Assembly: GCA_900491605.1 (NCBI GenBank)
Contig: UESW01004258.1
Span: forward strand, 412,767 to 476,766
Origin: Calamus simplicifolius
Taxonomy: Eukaryota; Streptophyta; Magnoliopsida; Arecales; Arecaceae
Direction: 5' to 3'
Length of the DNA stretch: 64,000 nt
A program made the position numbers and the translations under genes. Of this stretch, positions 42,083 to 53,999 are shown in pieces. Position 1 is the stretch's first letter, and the number at the start of each line of letters is the position of its first letter. Below the pieces are notes generated by a model, which worked only from the letters and a program-made list of their open reading frames with translations, was not told the DNA's origin and made no database searches.

Positions 42083-43523
42083 TGTTGACCCAATTGATGA
42101 TTTTGATGACAAAACTATTTGAGTATAACAATTGAAGGCTCTAATGATTTTGATTAAGTTTTCAGATTATAAGTCGATTGAATGATCAAAATCAGGAGTT
42201 AAATCTTGTTCTGGATCGAATCTAATGTCTAGGTAAGATTGCAGACATTAGAGTCGACTCCGAGAATCACAGAGCCGACTCCAGTATCTGGCACGGAAGT
42301 TAGAGTCGACTCCGAGACTGTTAGAGCCGACTCTCACAGAAGAAACAGAACGTTGATTTTTCTGGCCCCGACTTAGAGTCGACTCCGGGTCTGTTAGAGT
42401 CGACTCCAGAAAAGTTTCTTGTCGACCCCAGAAAAGTCAGAGACGACTCCAGAATAACGGATTAAAGTGTTTCGAGTTAGAGCCGACTCCAGAAAAGTTA
42501 GAGTCGACTCCAACCCACCTGGAACGAAAAATCAAATTGCCAGATCAGCTCTAACGGTAATATTTCTATTTTACTTTATTTCTAACGGATATATTTTGTT
42601 GCAAGGTACACTCCAACGGATAGTTTTCTTCCAAAAATGGTTGAAAGAAATCTATAAAAAGGGAAGACTATCATTCAAAAACAAGGAGAACGGAAGAAAC
42701 GAAAAAAAAAAAAATAGAGGAAAAACGGAAATAGAGAAATCCCAATTCAAAAATCCAAAAAAGAGAGAGCCTGAATCTCAAGAGAAAAACCTTCTAGCTC
42801 AAATCCACTCCACTCCAAAAAGCTCAAGAGGAATCCAAGGCATTCAAATCAAAGTTTTGGTGGATTTCCCAAATTGGAGAAGGAGGATCAGTTCTTGCTT
42901 TTCAATCCTTCTCAACTGCTTCAACTGTGAAGAATCGGAGCTGAGGCTTGATTCAATCCAGCAAGGAGAAGAAGAAAAGAAGAAGAAGCTCAAAAGCCAA
43001 CCAACTACAAATCAGGCTTTTCTAAACCTTGTTCATTTATTTGATTATTTGCTCATTGAGGAGCTGTGTATTTGAAAAACAATATTTCTTTTGTTTGTGT
43101 CTAGTTCAATCTGGGGGATTGAACTAGTGGAGGTAGTCTTACCTCGGTACAAGCTTGGTATAGCTTGTGTTAGGGTTTTTGTGCTGGTGAGCCCGGAAAA
43201 CCGGCTGGGTTCGTTGTGATCCCGGGAAAACAACAAGTTTGAGTTGTGAGCTTGTAAAAACTCGCTGTAATCAAGGAAGATTATAGTGTGGACCCAAGTG
43301 AATCTTGGGAGTGGACGTAGGTGTTGGATACACCGAACCACTATAAAATCTTTGTGTTTGCTGTCTCCTTTATCTCTATCTCTATCTCTATCTTATTGAT
43401 TGTATTTTGTTTTTGCATCTGCATTCACTTTCACTCACACTAAGCAAACAAATATTTCAAAAGGTTTAAGTTTTTTAAAGAACCCAATTCACCCCCCCTC
43501 TTGGGTTGTCATCTGGGCCAACA
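42083..43523 (+). repeat. 3' LTR of SIRE-2
   Basis: 1441 bp against 1456 in the 5' LTR; small indels account for the difference (for example a 4-bp difference in GATGATTAACAAAACT). Ends GGCCAACA before AATGG. Confidence 0.95.
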
Positions 43524-43528
43524 AATGG

Positions 43529-44331
43529 AACCCGACGTCCAGATAGGTCGAAGAGTTGCCGAGCAAACTCCAAGAACCCTAAGAAACAATTATCGTATAA
43601 TTCATCCTTTTGATCACAAATGCTAAGGATGGCTTAAGAGCCTGTCAACTCTAAACAGCAAATCCATAAAGTGATTTCAATTTTAGTGATCATATGACTT
43701 TCATATGAAGTGCCTTGGCCAAGGTCTTGCTAAATTGAAACACAAGAATTTCTCCTTTTAACGGGATAGGTCAAATTCCATCTTGATCCACAACTGACTA
43801 TCACAAGTACTTGACTGCACACAGTAACCTTTCATAGCTGGATTAGAAATCCAGGTGGTTCGGCACTTAAGTACAATGAGTTGCTTTGAAGTCACCAGTT
43901 ATGATCTTCAGGTTTGAAGGATACTTATACCTATATCTTCTCGGATTAACTTTTGACAGTAGAGTATCCAAAAATGAGTCATGTTCGGTGAAATGTACTC
44001 CTACACTTTCACCTGTATGTCATACCAGTGTCTCTACACTCCTTGGTTAAGAAGATAACCAATAAATATGATATACAACATCCTATAATTGATAGTACTA
44101 TGGCCCTTTCATAGTATATCATTTGGTCGCGAACTCTTTTGACGACCTTCATAGATAAATCCTCCTTTATCGTGAAGGAAGATCCTGAGGGCTTCATTAC
44201 TATTAGGAGTTTTAAGAAGATGTTCTTGTAATGAATAAACTGCCAAATAACTTTTATTAATATATCAATTTATATGTAATTTACATTAGCACAATCATCA
44301 AATGATTGGCTTTAGGATACAATTCCCAACA
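43529..44331 (-). repeat. 3' LTR of minus-strand Ty1/copia element, right part
   Basis: Continues 31961-33232. On the minus strand the LTR starts TGTTGGGAATTG right after a purine tract GTGGGAGTT (44332-44340). Confidence 0.75.
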
Positions 44332-47300
44332 AACTCCCACTTAGCCTAAAGCCACTCATTACATTATCTAATACCCATCTTCAATTTATAGTCTTCAAAC
44401 TCCTTGATGCTGAGTGCTTTAGTAAATGGGTCACCTAGGTCTTCCTTTCCATCAATCTTCTGAAGAGTTATGTCATCTCGTTCTACAATCTCTCGAATGA
44501 GATGAAACCGACGCAGTATGTGCTTGGTGCGCTGATGTGCTCGTGGTTCCTTTGCTTGAGCTATGACACCAGTGCTGTCACTGTACAATAGAACTGGTCC
44601 ATCTATGAAAAGTGCCACTCCAAGCTTGGAGATAAACTTTCACAGCCACACAGCTTCTTTCGCAGCATCTGATGCAGCGATGTACTCTGCCTCGCACACT
44701 GAATCTGCCACTATATGTTGCTTGGAACTTTTCCAGCAAACAGCTCCACCATTCAAGATAAACACGAAACTTGACACACTTTTGCTATCATCATTATCTG
44801 ATTGGAAACTGGAATCAATATATCCAACAAGTTTCAAATCAGATTCTCCATAGACTAACAACTGGTCTTTAGTATTTCTCAAATACTTAAGGATTGTCTT
44901 AACAACTTGCCAGTGTTTTTCTCCTGGATCAGATTGGTATCTACTCACTACTCCTAGTGAGTATGCCACATCTGGTATTGTACATGTCATGGTGTACATA
45001 ATCGATCCCACTGCCGAAGCATATGAAATTCGACTCATACGTTCTCTTTCATTAGGAGTTGTCAGACAATCCTTCTTAGAAAGATGAATTCCATGGTCTA
45101 TTGGAAGATAGCCTTTCTTGGAATTCTCTATGCTAAACCTTTTTAGCACGGTGTCAATGTACGTAGATTAGGATAAACCAAGCATTCTCTTAGATCTATC
45201 TCTATAGATCTTCATCCCTAGGACGTATGATGCTTCTCCCAGATATTTCATGAAGAATTGTGATGATAACCATGCCTTTATTCTTTATAATGTAGGGACA
45301 TTATTTCCGATTAAGAGAATATCATCCATATATAATACAAGAAATACAATAACGAAACCGTTAGCCCATTTATAAATGCAAGGTTCTTCTTTATTCTTAA
45401 TAAAGCCATAAGATTTGATTACATTATCAAATCGTATGTTCCAACTCCTAGATGCTTGCTTAAGTCCATAAATGGACTTCTGTAGCCTGCACACTTTAGA
45501 CTCGTCTTCAGATATAAAACCTTCAGGCTGTATCATATACACCTGTTCATCTAAATTACCATTTAGAAAAGCGGTTTTAACATCCATCTGCCAAATCTTA
45601 TAATCGAAGTGTGCAGCTATAGCTAGCATAATCCGAATGGATTTCAGCATTGCCACAGAAAAAAATGTCTCGTCATAGTCAATACCATAACATTGACGAT
45701 ACCCCTTAGCAACCAGACATGCTTTGTAGGTCTCTTTACCATCTGCGCCTCTTTTCCTCTTGAAAACCCACTTACACCCTATGGGTTTTTTCCCTTCGGG
45801 TGGGTCAACTAATGTCCATACATTATTGTCCTTCATGGAATCAAGTTCGGATTTCATGGCATCAAGCCATTTATCAGAGTCAGTCCTTTGCGTAGCATCC
45901 ATATAGGTGATCAGATCCTCGTTCTGGACTAAGAAACCTAAGTGTCTATCCGGTTGATGTGTTACTCTACCAGATCGCCTTAATGGTGCATCTAAAATGG
46001 GTTTTGAGTTTGATCTAATCAACTCAGATTCTAAGGGTTCACTAGTTTGTATTGTTCCTTCTACTTGATGAACTTCCTCAAGTTCAATATTAGAGCTATT
46101 TGTTCCTTCACTAAGGAACTTCTTTTCAAGAAAAACTGCTCTATTACTAATGAACAACTTTTGTTCTTCAGTATTGTAGAAGTAATATCCTTTGGTTTCT
46201 TTCGAATAGCAGATAAAAAAATATTTGTCAAATTTGGGTTTAAGTTTGTCTGATTTTGCATGTTTCACATAAGCCGGATACCCCCAGACTCTCAGATAGG
46301 TGATAACCGGTTTATGTCCATACCACATCTCATGTGGAGTTTTAGAAACAGACTTACTTGGAACCTTATTGAGAATATGACAAGCTGATTCTAATGCATA
46401 TCCCCAAAATGATATTGGCAAGCTTGCAAAACTCATTATGGACCGAACCATGCCTAACAGAGTTTGATTCCTTCTTTTCGACACACTGTTATGCTGCGGT
46501 GTTCCTGGAAGAGTCCATTGGGAGAGAATCTCATTCTTCCTTAGATATGTCACAAAGTCATTTGAAAGGTATTCTCCTCTTCGATCTGATCGAAGGGTCT
46601 TAATACATTTTCCTGTTTGTTTTTCTACTTCTTTATGATATAGTTTGAACATTTCAAACGATTCAGATTTATGTCTCATAAGGTAGACATAACCGAACTA
46701 AGAAAGGTCGTCTGTAAAAGTAATGAAGTAGTAATATCTACCTTTGGCACAAGTGCTTATTGGTCCACATCCATCAGTATGTACTAGACCCAATAGCTCT
46801 TTGGCTCTTTCACCTTTTTCAGTAAAAGATGAATTGGTCATTTTACCAAGAAGATAGGATTCACAGGTAGTTAATGATTCACAATCATCAACTCGAAGGA
46901 TGCCCTCCTAAGTTAACCTGTTCAATCTGTTCTTGTTGATATGACCTAGCTAATGGTGCCAAAGATAAATATCGGTGACATCATTTATTCTAGGGCGCTT
47001 ACTTGATTTGTACACTACATTCACATGCTGTGATAATATATAAATGTCATTAGATAAATGCCCAGTCATTATAGTGACTCCATTCATAATGATATTCAAA
47101 GTAACATCCTTTATTGAAATTTCATAATGACTTTTGGCCAGAAGGCCTACAGAAATTACGTTCAACAAGAACGTTCGGCAAAAATGACAATCATTTAGTA
47201 CAATGACATTTCTATTGAAAACTATTTCAAAAACTCCTAATGCCAGAATTGGAACTAATCTTCCATTGCCGACATTGAAGAATATTTTATTGTCCTCAAA

Positions 47301-47420
47301 TCTTCTAGCGACCTGTAGTCCCTGCAATGAATTGCAAATGTTAAAAGGACTCCCGGTATCTAATACCCAGGTCTGATTATCATATATACAGAAAGATTAC
47401 AATATGTTATCATATAAATA
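44332..47420 (-). pseudogene. Ty1/copia pol remnant (protease to RNase H), minus strand
   Basis: From 47390: protease WVLDTGSPFNIC, GAG-pre-integrase (IYLWHH then a stop, LGHINKNR), integrase HTDGCGPIST, LRSDRRGEY and TPQHNSVSKRRNQTL. RT GCKWVFKRKRGADGKETYK, QMDVKTAFLNGNLDEQVYM, SIYGLKQASRSWNIRFD and VLYMDDILLIGN. RNase H LVGYIDSSFQSD, VCEAEYIAASDAAKEAVWL, LLYSDSTGVIAQAKEPRAHQ and DPFTKALSIKEFE. The integrase catalytic Glu (V-S-E-R-R in relatives) is Lys here. Several stops and frameshifts, and gag is missing. The strand and the LTR at 43529-44331 belong together; the 5' LTR is gone, replaced by the receptor-kinase fragment at 47421. Confidence 0.9.
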
Positions 47421-48602
47421 GTGAGCTTCTTGATGGCCACAGGCAAGCCATCTCGGAGCACGGTCTTGTAGACCGCACCAAAGCCTCCACGACCCAGCTC
47501 GCAGTCCTTGTTCAGGAGTGCATGGGCACCAGCACTGAATTCAGGCTCACCTCAAGCAAACATGACGAGTTTACCTGAGTTCGCATCAGTTGTAGGAGAT
47601 TGGCTAAAGAAGTCATCTGAGGGGGCTAAAGCAGCAGCAGAATGGGTAGTAGAGGCACGGACTCGGAAGTTTAGGACGGTGATGGTGACCACGCCAAGGG
47701 CAATTATGGCAGCAGCTCCAATGGCAATGAGGGCGGAGATGCTGAAGATTAACTTCTTGTGGTGAAGGTCAGTATGTGAGGACGTGAAGTCTGATGAGGG
47801 GTTGGGTGAAGAGTTATTGGGATTGAGGACAATGGGCTTGGGGAGGACGGCAGGGCAAGACCGGTTGACAACGGAGCCACATAGGCCAGGGTTGTCGGAC
47901 AGAGAGGAAGGAGGAATGGTGTCGAAGAAGGTTCCAGAGGGGATGTCTCCAGAGAGGAGGTTGCGAGAGATGTTGAAGGAGAGGAGGTGGGGGAGATCGG
48001 AGAGCTGCTTTGGAATGGTTCCTGTGAGTCTATTGCGAGAGAAATTGATGATTTGGATGTTGGTGAGGTTGGCCAAGGTTGGCGGAATTGGGCCTGTTAG
48101 GTTGTTCTGCGACAGATCCCTGTATGTTAAAAATCCAAACAAAAGAAACCATTAAACCTGTTATACAGCGACTCAAGATCAGCTAAGAACACAAAAAATG
48201 ACTCCAGAAAAGACTAAGACATCTGAAACATAGCACCGCTTTACATGAAAACATTAAAAAGGAGAGGTTTTGTGGAAGATTTCAAACAGCAGGACCATGG
48301 CCCTGTTCATCATTGATGGCAGGTTTCAAGACTCTCCAAACAAGATATTTGATTCATAAAACGAAGAAAAACAAATCTAAACAGCTCAATCTCCAAACAA
48401 ATGAAATGAACCAGGGGAAAAGAAAAATCAAAGAGGAGAAAAATCTTACAGGGATGTGAGTGAAGAGCAATTTCCAATCTGGGTTGGAATACCTCCATTG
48501 AGGGAGTTCTTTCCCAACCGCAGCTCCTTCAGAGACACTGCACCCCCAATCTCTAATGGTATGCTCCCATTCAGCTGATTCCCACTTAGATCAACAACGG
48601 TC
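47421..48602 (-). pseudogene. LRR receptor-like kinase fragment (IRK/PXC2-like), two exons
   Basis: Minus strand. Exon 48450-48602: VVDLSGNQLNGSIPLEIGG, LKELRLGKNSLNGGIPTQIG and NCSSLTSL. A 330-bp intron (48120-48449, GTAAGA...CATACAG) follows. Exon 47421-48119: DLSQNNLTGPIPPTLANL, SRNRLTGTIPKQLSDLP, NPGLCGSVVNRSCPAVLPKP, a membrane span (LIFSISALIAIGAAAIIALG) and GKLVMF. Then a TGA stops the frame at 47552-47554, just before the kinase domain. Past it are FSAGAHALLNKDCELGRGGF and VAIKKLT (Gly-rich loop and ATP-binding Lys). The kinase is cut at 47421 by the copia remnant; the signal peptide and most LRRs are missing upstream. Correct splice phase and an intact intron show that this was a real gene, not a retrocopy. 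Confidence 0.82.
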
Positions 48603-48689
48603 GCCTAGGCCCAGCAACTCCTACCAATCTGGTGATGACTGTTTAGATTTGATAAATTCTGCCAATCCTGACATGCCATGCGGAAAATA

Positions 48690-49075
48690 AATCCTTCGAT
48701 CACGGCCACTCTGGCCTACCATGCATGCTTTGACATTCAGTGGTGCCGCGAGTCACATTTTGGGGATCAGTCCTACCATGAACTCCATAATTTTTCATAA
48801 AATGGGTAAGAGACCAGGTAAGACTCATGACACAAGACTCAAGAGGTCCATATATACACTCATACAAAGCATCTCTCTTTAAGACTCTCGAGCTCTTCTT
48901 TAAGCTTACGACTGTTGTCCAGAGTACTAATTTGAATATCGAAGGATTTCTGTCGAAATCTTCGGCTTTAGAGACTTTGTGCAAGTTCTCGATCGAGAGA
49001 AATCCATTAAAGGATCCTTGCTTCATCAAAAAAGGTGATCGGACGCTTCCTAACAATCAAGGAAAGTGATTCGAC
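48690..49075 (+). repeat. diverged copy of the plus-strand LTR end seen at 28420-28917
   Basis: CTTACGACTGTTGTCCAGAG, GTCGAAATCTTC and GGTGATCGGACGCTT align with CTCACGGCTGTTGCCCAGAG, GTCGAAATCTCC and GGTGACCGGACGCTC. Many differences are C-to-T or G-to-A. TATA-like CCATATATACAC at about 48850. Confidence 0.6.
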
Positions 49076-49487
49076 GATAACAGAAAGGGTGGTTAAAGAG
49101 TGGTTAAAGAGTGGACGGATAGTATGTTCTTTCAAAAGTCTTGAAGGTCTTCCAAATGGCAGCTTAACTATAGCTAGCAGACGGAAATGCCCCATTCATT
49201 CTTTCGCCACTCTAGGCCATATAACATAGGGATGTGTATTAATATTCTCTAGCACCTTTGTGTAGTTAGAAGTAACGTGGCTAATGATTCCTCTCTAGTC
49301 ACGTAAAACAGTAAATTAAAGCGTAGAATATTGTTCCCAGGTTGATTCTGGTTCAATGAAACCATACTCTAGCATTGATACTCATGTAGAGTGAAGCATA
49401 GGAACTTGTACATTGCTAACATTTTAAGTATTAACCTAACATTGTTACTCTCTCATGCTAAAGTAAAGTGAAGCCTAAAATAACATG
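49076..49487. other. no recognisable gene
   Basis: AT-rich flank ending at the Tat-C target site ATTGC (49488-49492). Nothing identified. Confidence 0.5.
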
Positions 49488-49492
49488 ATTGC

Positions 49493-51132
49493 TGATGACG
49501 CCCAATCACCGATCCTGAACATCGGGAACGGAGTGCTTCTCGAACCTTTGCTTCACCAGGTTGCCTGCAAAGAAGTCCCAAGACCGGAGAGGATTCTCCG
49601 GTGGAACCCTCCGATGCCCAAGTTAGCAATTGAGGTCACAGCTGAAGAGGGGCTCGAGTGAGCCCTTTTTGGTATGGAAAATGAGATCTCAGAGATGATG
49701 GATTCCTTACTGAGTGCTAAGACAGTGATTTTGGGGATTATCGCACATACATGTTTAGAGAGTGGATTCACCTTTTTATAGGGGTTGACTTGATCACATG
49801 GGATTCCGTGAGGAAGGAATGTCTGCGGGTTCTTGGAAGTTGTGTGGATCTGGGCTGGTTGGTGGGTCCTGTCCCATCGGAGAGGGAGAAAATGGCGGTT
49901 GGTGGGTTATGTCCCATCAATCAGTGGGGTTGCTGAGTTGTTGGGTCTAGTCCCATCAACAACGTGGCCAGTGGGTAGGTGGATCTGGTGTTGTTAGGCG
50001 ATGTGAATCAGAGAGGTGGTTTCTTGAACTACTGGGGCCATGCTGGGGCCGATCTGGAGAGAACTGGGACATCTCGACCTTTCCGGGGAGCCGAGGCTGA
50101 GCCTGGTTGACCAGGGGTGGCCGGGGCCGACCTCCCCGGCCAGGAAATACCAGGGCGGGGTTGGCCAAGGATGGCCTGGGCCAACTCGACGGGCTTGGAG
50201 ACGCCGGGGCCGAGAGGGGCCGGCCAGGGATGGCCGGGGCCGACTCGGTGGGCTCGGAGACGCCGGGGCCGAGAGGGGCCGGCCAGGAATGGCCGGGGCC
50301 GACTCGGCGGGCCTGGAGATGCCGGGGCCGAGAGGGGCTGGCCAGGGATGGCTGAGGCCGACACGGCGGGCTCGGAGATGCCGGGGCCGAGAGGGGCCAG
50401 CCAGGAATGGCCTGGGCCGACTCGGCGGGCTTGGAGATGCCAGGGCCGAGAGGGGCCGGCCAGGGATGGCCGGGGCCGACTCGGCGGGCTCGAAGATGCC
50501 GGGGTCGAGAGGGGTCGGCCAGGGATAGCCGGGGCCAACTTGGCGGGCTCGGAGACATCGGGGCTGAGAGGGGCCGGCCAGGAATGGCCGGGGCCGACTC
50601 GGCTGGATTGGAGACGCCGGGGCCGAGAAGAGCCGGCCAGGGATGGCCAGGGCCAACTCGGCGGGCTCGGAGATGCCTGGGTCGAGAGGGGCCAGCCAGG
50701 GATGGCCGGGGCAGACTCGGCGGGCTCGAAGATGCCCGGGCTGAGAGGGGCCGACCAAGGATGGTCGAGGCTGACTTGGCAGGCTCAGAGACGCTAGGGC
50801 CGAGAGGGGCCGACCAGGAATGGCATGGGCCGACTCGGTGGACTTGGAGATGCCAGGGCCGAGATGGGCCGGCCAGGGATGGCTGGGGCCAACTCGGCGG
50901 GCTCAGAGAAGCCGGGGCCGAGAGGGGCCGGCCAGGAATGGCCTGGGCCGACTCGGCGGGCTCGGAGAAGCCGGGGCCGAGAGGGGCCGGCCAGGAATGG
51001 CCTGGGCCGACTCGGCAGGCTTGGAGACGCCGGGGCCTAGAGGGGCTAGCCAGGGATGGTCTGGGCCACAAAAATGCTCTGGTTTTGTTGAGATTCCTCA
51101 TGCGGCTGCACGTGGCTACACCAGCCACATCA
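49493..51132 (-). repeat. 3' LTR of Tat-C
   Basis: TGATGACGCCC...GCCACATCA. Minus-strand TATA at 49771-49780 (TATAAAAAGG). U3 to its right contains about 15 copies of a 59-bp repeat. Confidence 0.93.
50150..51066. repeat. 59-bp tandem array (~15 units) in Tat-C 3' LTR
   Basis: CGAGAGGGGCCGGCCAGG recurs at 50211, 50270, 50329 and 50388 (59 bp apart). 59 is not a multiple of 3, so the repeat rotates through all frames; with no stops in the unit it yields ORFs up to 413 codons on both strands. Confidence 0.93.
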
Positions 51133-51133
51133 G

Positions 51134-51148
51134 ATGCCCCCCCGCCCC
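51134..51148 (-). other. polypurine tract of Tat-C
   Basis: Minus strand AGGGGCGGGGGGGCATC directly before the LTR start TGATGTGG. Confidence 0.75.
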
Positions 51149-51541
51149 TGAGCGCTAAGGACCATGCACCCGCTGCCCTTTGGGCAAAGGGGCACAAAAA
51201 TTCAAAAGGAATGATTGCTTCTTTTGGTGTGCTTTAAATGGGCTGATGAGTTGGTGCTTGGTTTCGAGGTGGTGTCTCTTTGAAGACCTCCCGTAATCAT
51301 GCGTTAGGCGGGGTTGATGTTGGCACCGGACGCTCTGGAGAAAGAGCTCATCGAGTGGTGGAGAAAAGGCAAGGACATCATTGCTGCCCCATTTTCTATG
51401 CCCCCGATTGGCCAGGGATACATCTCTTGGGAAAATGAGGCAGCACGTCTCAGGCCCAGGCAAGATTTCCGGCTGGCAACCTGCAGCGCAATGGATGCAC
51501 GCCAGGTGGCAGGATCTCGGGTGGTACTAGCCGGAGATAGG

Positions 51542-51551
51542 GGCTATAAAA
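51542..51551 (+). promoter_or_regulatory. TATA box of the antisense gene in Tat-C
   Basis: GGGGCTATAAAAGCC, about 130 bp before the ATG at 51678; a strong plant TATA match on the strand opposite to the element. Confidence 0.65.
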
Positions 51552-51677
51552 GCCTTCCAAGGGCCTGTGGAAACCTTTACGCTGCCATTGCTTTCTCTAC
51601 TTCCTTCTTCTTTGAGTTCCTCTTCTGCGACCTGAGCCTTTTCAACTCCCAGGTTAGTCTTATCCCCTTCTTTTCCT

Positions 51678-53999
51678 ATGGACCGTAGCGCCATTAGGGA
51701 GTCTTCCCAGTCTAATAGCAAAAACCAGGTCCCTGCGACTAGTAGACAAATGCCTCGACCGTCGAGCGGCATCGTTATCTGTGACCCATCAAGGGCGTTA
51801 GGACCTCCGCCCACCTCTGGTTCTCCCATTAGGGCAGTCCCCCTGTCCTCTCGCCATTTGGCCCTTCCTCCGGCGGTGAGCTGTGATCCAGCGGGTCCAT
51901 CGGGGGTAGCCTCAACCATGACCCCTAAGGATGTAGGGGCTATTAGGGCTAAGTTCCCGGTCCCTAATTTCATTGGCCTATCCGCGCCGAGGCTCGAAGA
52001 TAGGGTGATTTCTGACCATTCGGGTCGGGTCGCTCTATATGAGGAGTTCTTCCGGTGTGGGCTGTGCCTTCCCTTTCACCCTTTCTTTCTTAACCTTTTA
52101 GAGAGGTATAGATTAGTGCAGGCACAGTTGACTCCGAATTCGATTCGGATCATTTGCGCCTTCGTTATCCTTTGCCATTTTGAGGGGGCCCGTCCAGAGT
52201 TGTCCCTATTCTGAGCCTTTTACAAACTCCGCCGTCAAGGCGAGGGGTCTGGTGGGCCTTTACCGCCAGGCCGGGTAGAGCCTTCCCCCTAGGCCTCCCA
52301 TCCAAAATTAGAGGGTGGAAGTCTAGGTTCCTTTTTGCTCATGTTGAGGGGTGAGAGCTGTTTGGAGGGAGCCCGATACTGGCTCCAACGATGACTCCTC
52401 CGTAAGGGAGAGAGATAAGGATCTGTTTACCCTGTTATCTAATTGTTAGATCCCTGGCTATAAGGAACTCCTGTCCAAGGAGAACATGGTAGAGGCCGAG
52501 TTGGCCCTGGCGACCGGTGAGCCTGAATCCCTTTGTCCCGTTTTTCTGTTTACTGTGTCACCGCCAATGCCGATTATCTTTTCTTGTGCAGTCATGAAGT
52601 TCTCCGTCAACGAGTTTGAGGCCCTCGCAAGGCAGAAGAGGCCGGCGACCGGAGAGTCATCTAGGCCGTCGAAGAAGCTCCGGAGAAGGGAGCCGGCCAG
52701 GCCGGCCACAGCCCCAACGCCCGTGGAGGAACCGGCCGAGAGGAAGCCGATGGTGAGAGTGGCCCAAAGGCCAGCCGGGGCCGAAGTTGAAGAGGGGGAG
52801 ATCCCGGCCACCGCTGAAACACCGGTGGTGGTTTTGGATGAAGAAGAAACCCCTGCCGCCACCAACGTGCCCGAGGCGGGGCAGGTTACTATTGCTGTTG
52901 GCCCCCCAGCTGCTGCAGAGCCAGGGAGGGAGAGCGCTCCCCCAATCGCCGGCGAGGGGGAGCGGATCACCAGGGTGGCCCAAGACGGGACGGAGGCGAC
53001 CGAGGAGCAGAGGGATGAGCCGAGGAGCTCATCCCACCAATCGGCTTAGCGCCCAGACCATCCTCAGGCAGAGGGTCCGCAGGAGGGATAGACGCACCTG
53101 GTCCCTACCATCGGCAGAATGGCGGATGCCGCCCGAGCCTCCCATCTCTTATCGGGAGTCCGGGCTGCCGATTTTGAAGAGGAGATGCGGGGGATGAGCA
53201 ACTCCACACTCATGGACATGATCTTGGTCTCCATTGTCCAGGTAACCTTTCGGATCTTCTTTCTTTTCCCAATGCTTCTCTCTTTTTAGCTAACGCATTT
53301 CTCCTGTTGCAGATGGCCAACGGCGCCCTTGGGCTTCGTGAGGCGCTAGCCCAGTCTTCCAGCACACTAGCGAAGGCTCTGGCGCGGGCCGATAAATACC
53401 GGAAGGAGAGCATGGCGCACGCTGATAGCCTTGCTCGACTTCGCCAGGAGACCGCGGCCTGCGAGGAGGGCTACGCCAGCCTTTTCAGGAAATGGAGAGC
53501 CGGGCCGCTGCATCCGAGGACAAAATGGAATTGGCCTTGCAAAGGTCGAAGGCCGCCGTGGCGCAGATCGCGGAGCTTACTAGGCAGCTCCAAAGCGCCG
53601 GGAGGAGGCCCGAGCCGCCGGGGAGAAGGCCGCTGCCATGGAGAAAGCGGCAGCGGAAGCTGTTTTGGAGAAGGCTGGTGCGGTGGCCTACGCTGACGAG
53701 GCCAGCACCCATACCGCAGAAGCTGAGGCCAAGGCTTGGGAGGCTGAGAACAAGGCGCAGCGGGCCGAGGCCGAGGCCGGGAGGCCATCTCCAAGTTCAA
53801 GGCTTCGCCGGAGTTCAGACAGGAGGTCCTCGAAGCCAGCCTTGACGCTTATCTTCAAGGCTTCGAGATGGAAAAAGTTCGAGTAGCCGCGGCCCTCGAG
53901 GTCGACATTGCCGATCTTGAAGACATCCGGGCCGAGGGTCCCGATGAGGAGCCAGCTGGGGAGAAGGACGAGGGGAAGCCTGGCCCTGGCGAGCCTTGA
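51678..53999 (+). pseudogene. antisense extra gene of Tat-C, putative gypsy-type transposon protein (Transposase_28-like), multi-exon
   Basis: Plus strand, opposite to pol. First block 51678-52214: Ser/Pro-rich start (MDRSAIRESSQSNSKNQ), then GRVALYEEFFRCGLCLPFHP-FFLNLLERYRLVQAQLTPNS, the putative gypsy-type transposon domain (PF04195-like). A TGA at 52212 and frame changes up to 52480 break it. Next block: MVEAELALATG, intron 52517-52591 (GTGAGC...TTGTGCAG), VMKFSVNEFEALARQKRPAT, then an Ala/Pro/Glu linker. Then MADAARASHLLSGVRAADFE, intron 53242-53312 (GTAACC...TGTTGCAG), MANGALGLREALAQSSSTLA and a long Ala/Glu coiled coil. End FKASPEFRQEVLEASLDAYL to GKPGPGEP and TGA 53997-53999. Tat elements are known to carry such extra ORFs; function unknown. 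Confidence 0.75.

Larger units (their letters stand above)
33233..43523 (+). mobile_element. SIRE/Maximus-type Ty1/copia element (SIRE-2), complete with LTRs
   Basis: LTRs 33233-34688 (1456 bp) and 42083-43523 (1441 bp), TGTTGACCC...GGGCCAACA, flanked by AATGG (33228-33232, 43524-43528). The internal layout is the same as SIRE-1, but the LTR sequence differs except at its ends, so it is a different family of the same lineage. It is inserted in the U3 of the minus-strand copia LTR. Breaks are all 1-bp losses: about 34888, 35010, 36243 (gag), 38425, 39138, 39182 (pol) and 40435 (ORF3); I saw no substitution stop inside gag or pol. This contrasts with SIRE-1. Confidence 0.95.

Noticed and set aside
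47508..48155. plus-strand ORFs over the LRR fragment
   Set aside because: Antisense shadows of the receptor-kinase exon, which has clear LRR and membrane-span features and matching splice sites on the minus strand.
49956..51197. 413-codon minus-strand ORF, with long plus-strand ORFs over the same bases
   Set aside because: It covers the 59-bp tandem array of the Tat-C LTR; the unit has no stops in any frame, so long Pro/Ser- or Gly/Arg-rich frames arise on both strands. No domain is seen.
52458..53800. minus-strand ORFs over the antisense gene (for example 52458-52970)
   Set aside because: Shadows of the GC-rich plus-strand exons; the plus strand has the recognisable domain, splice sites and TATA box.
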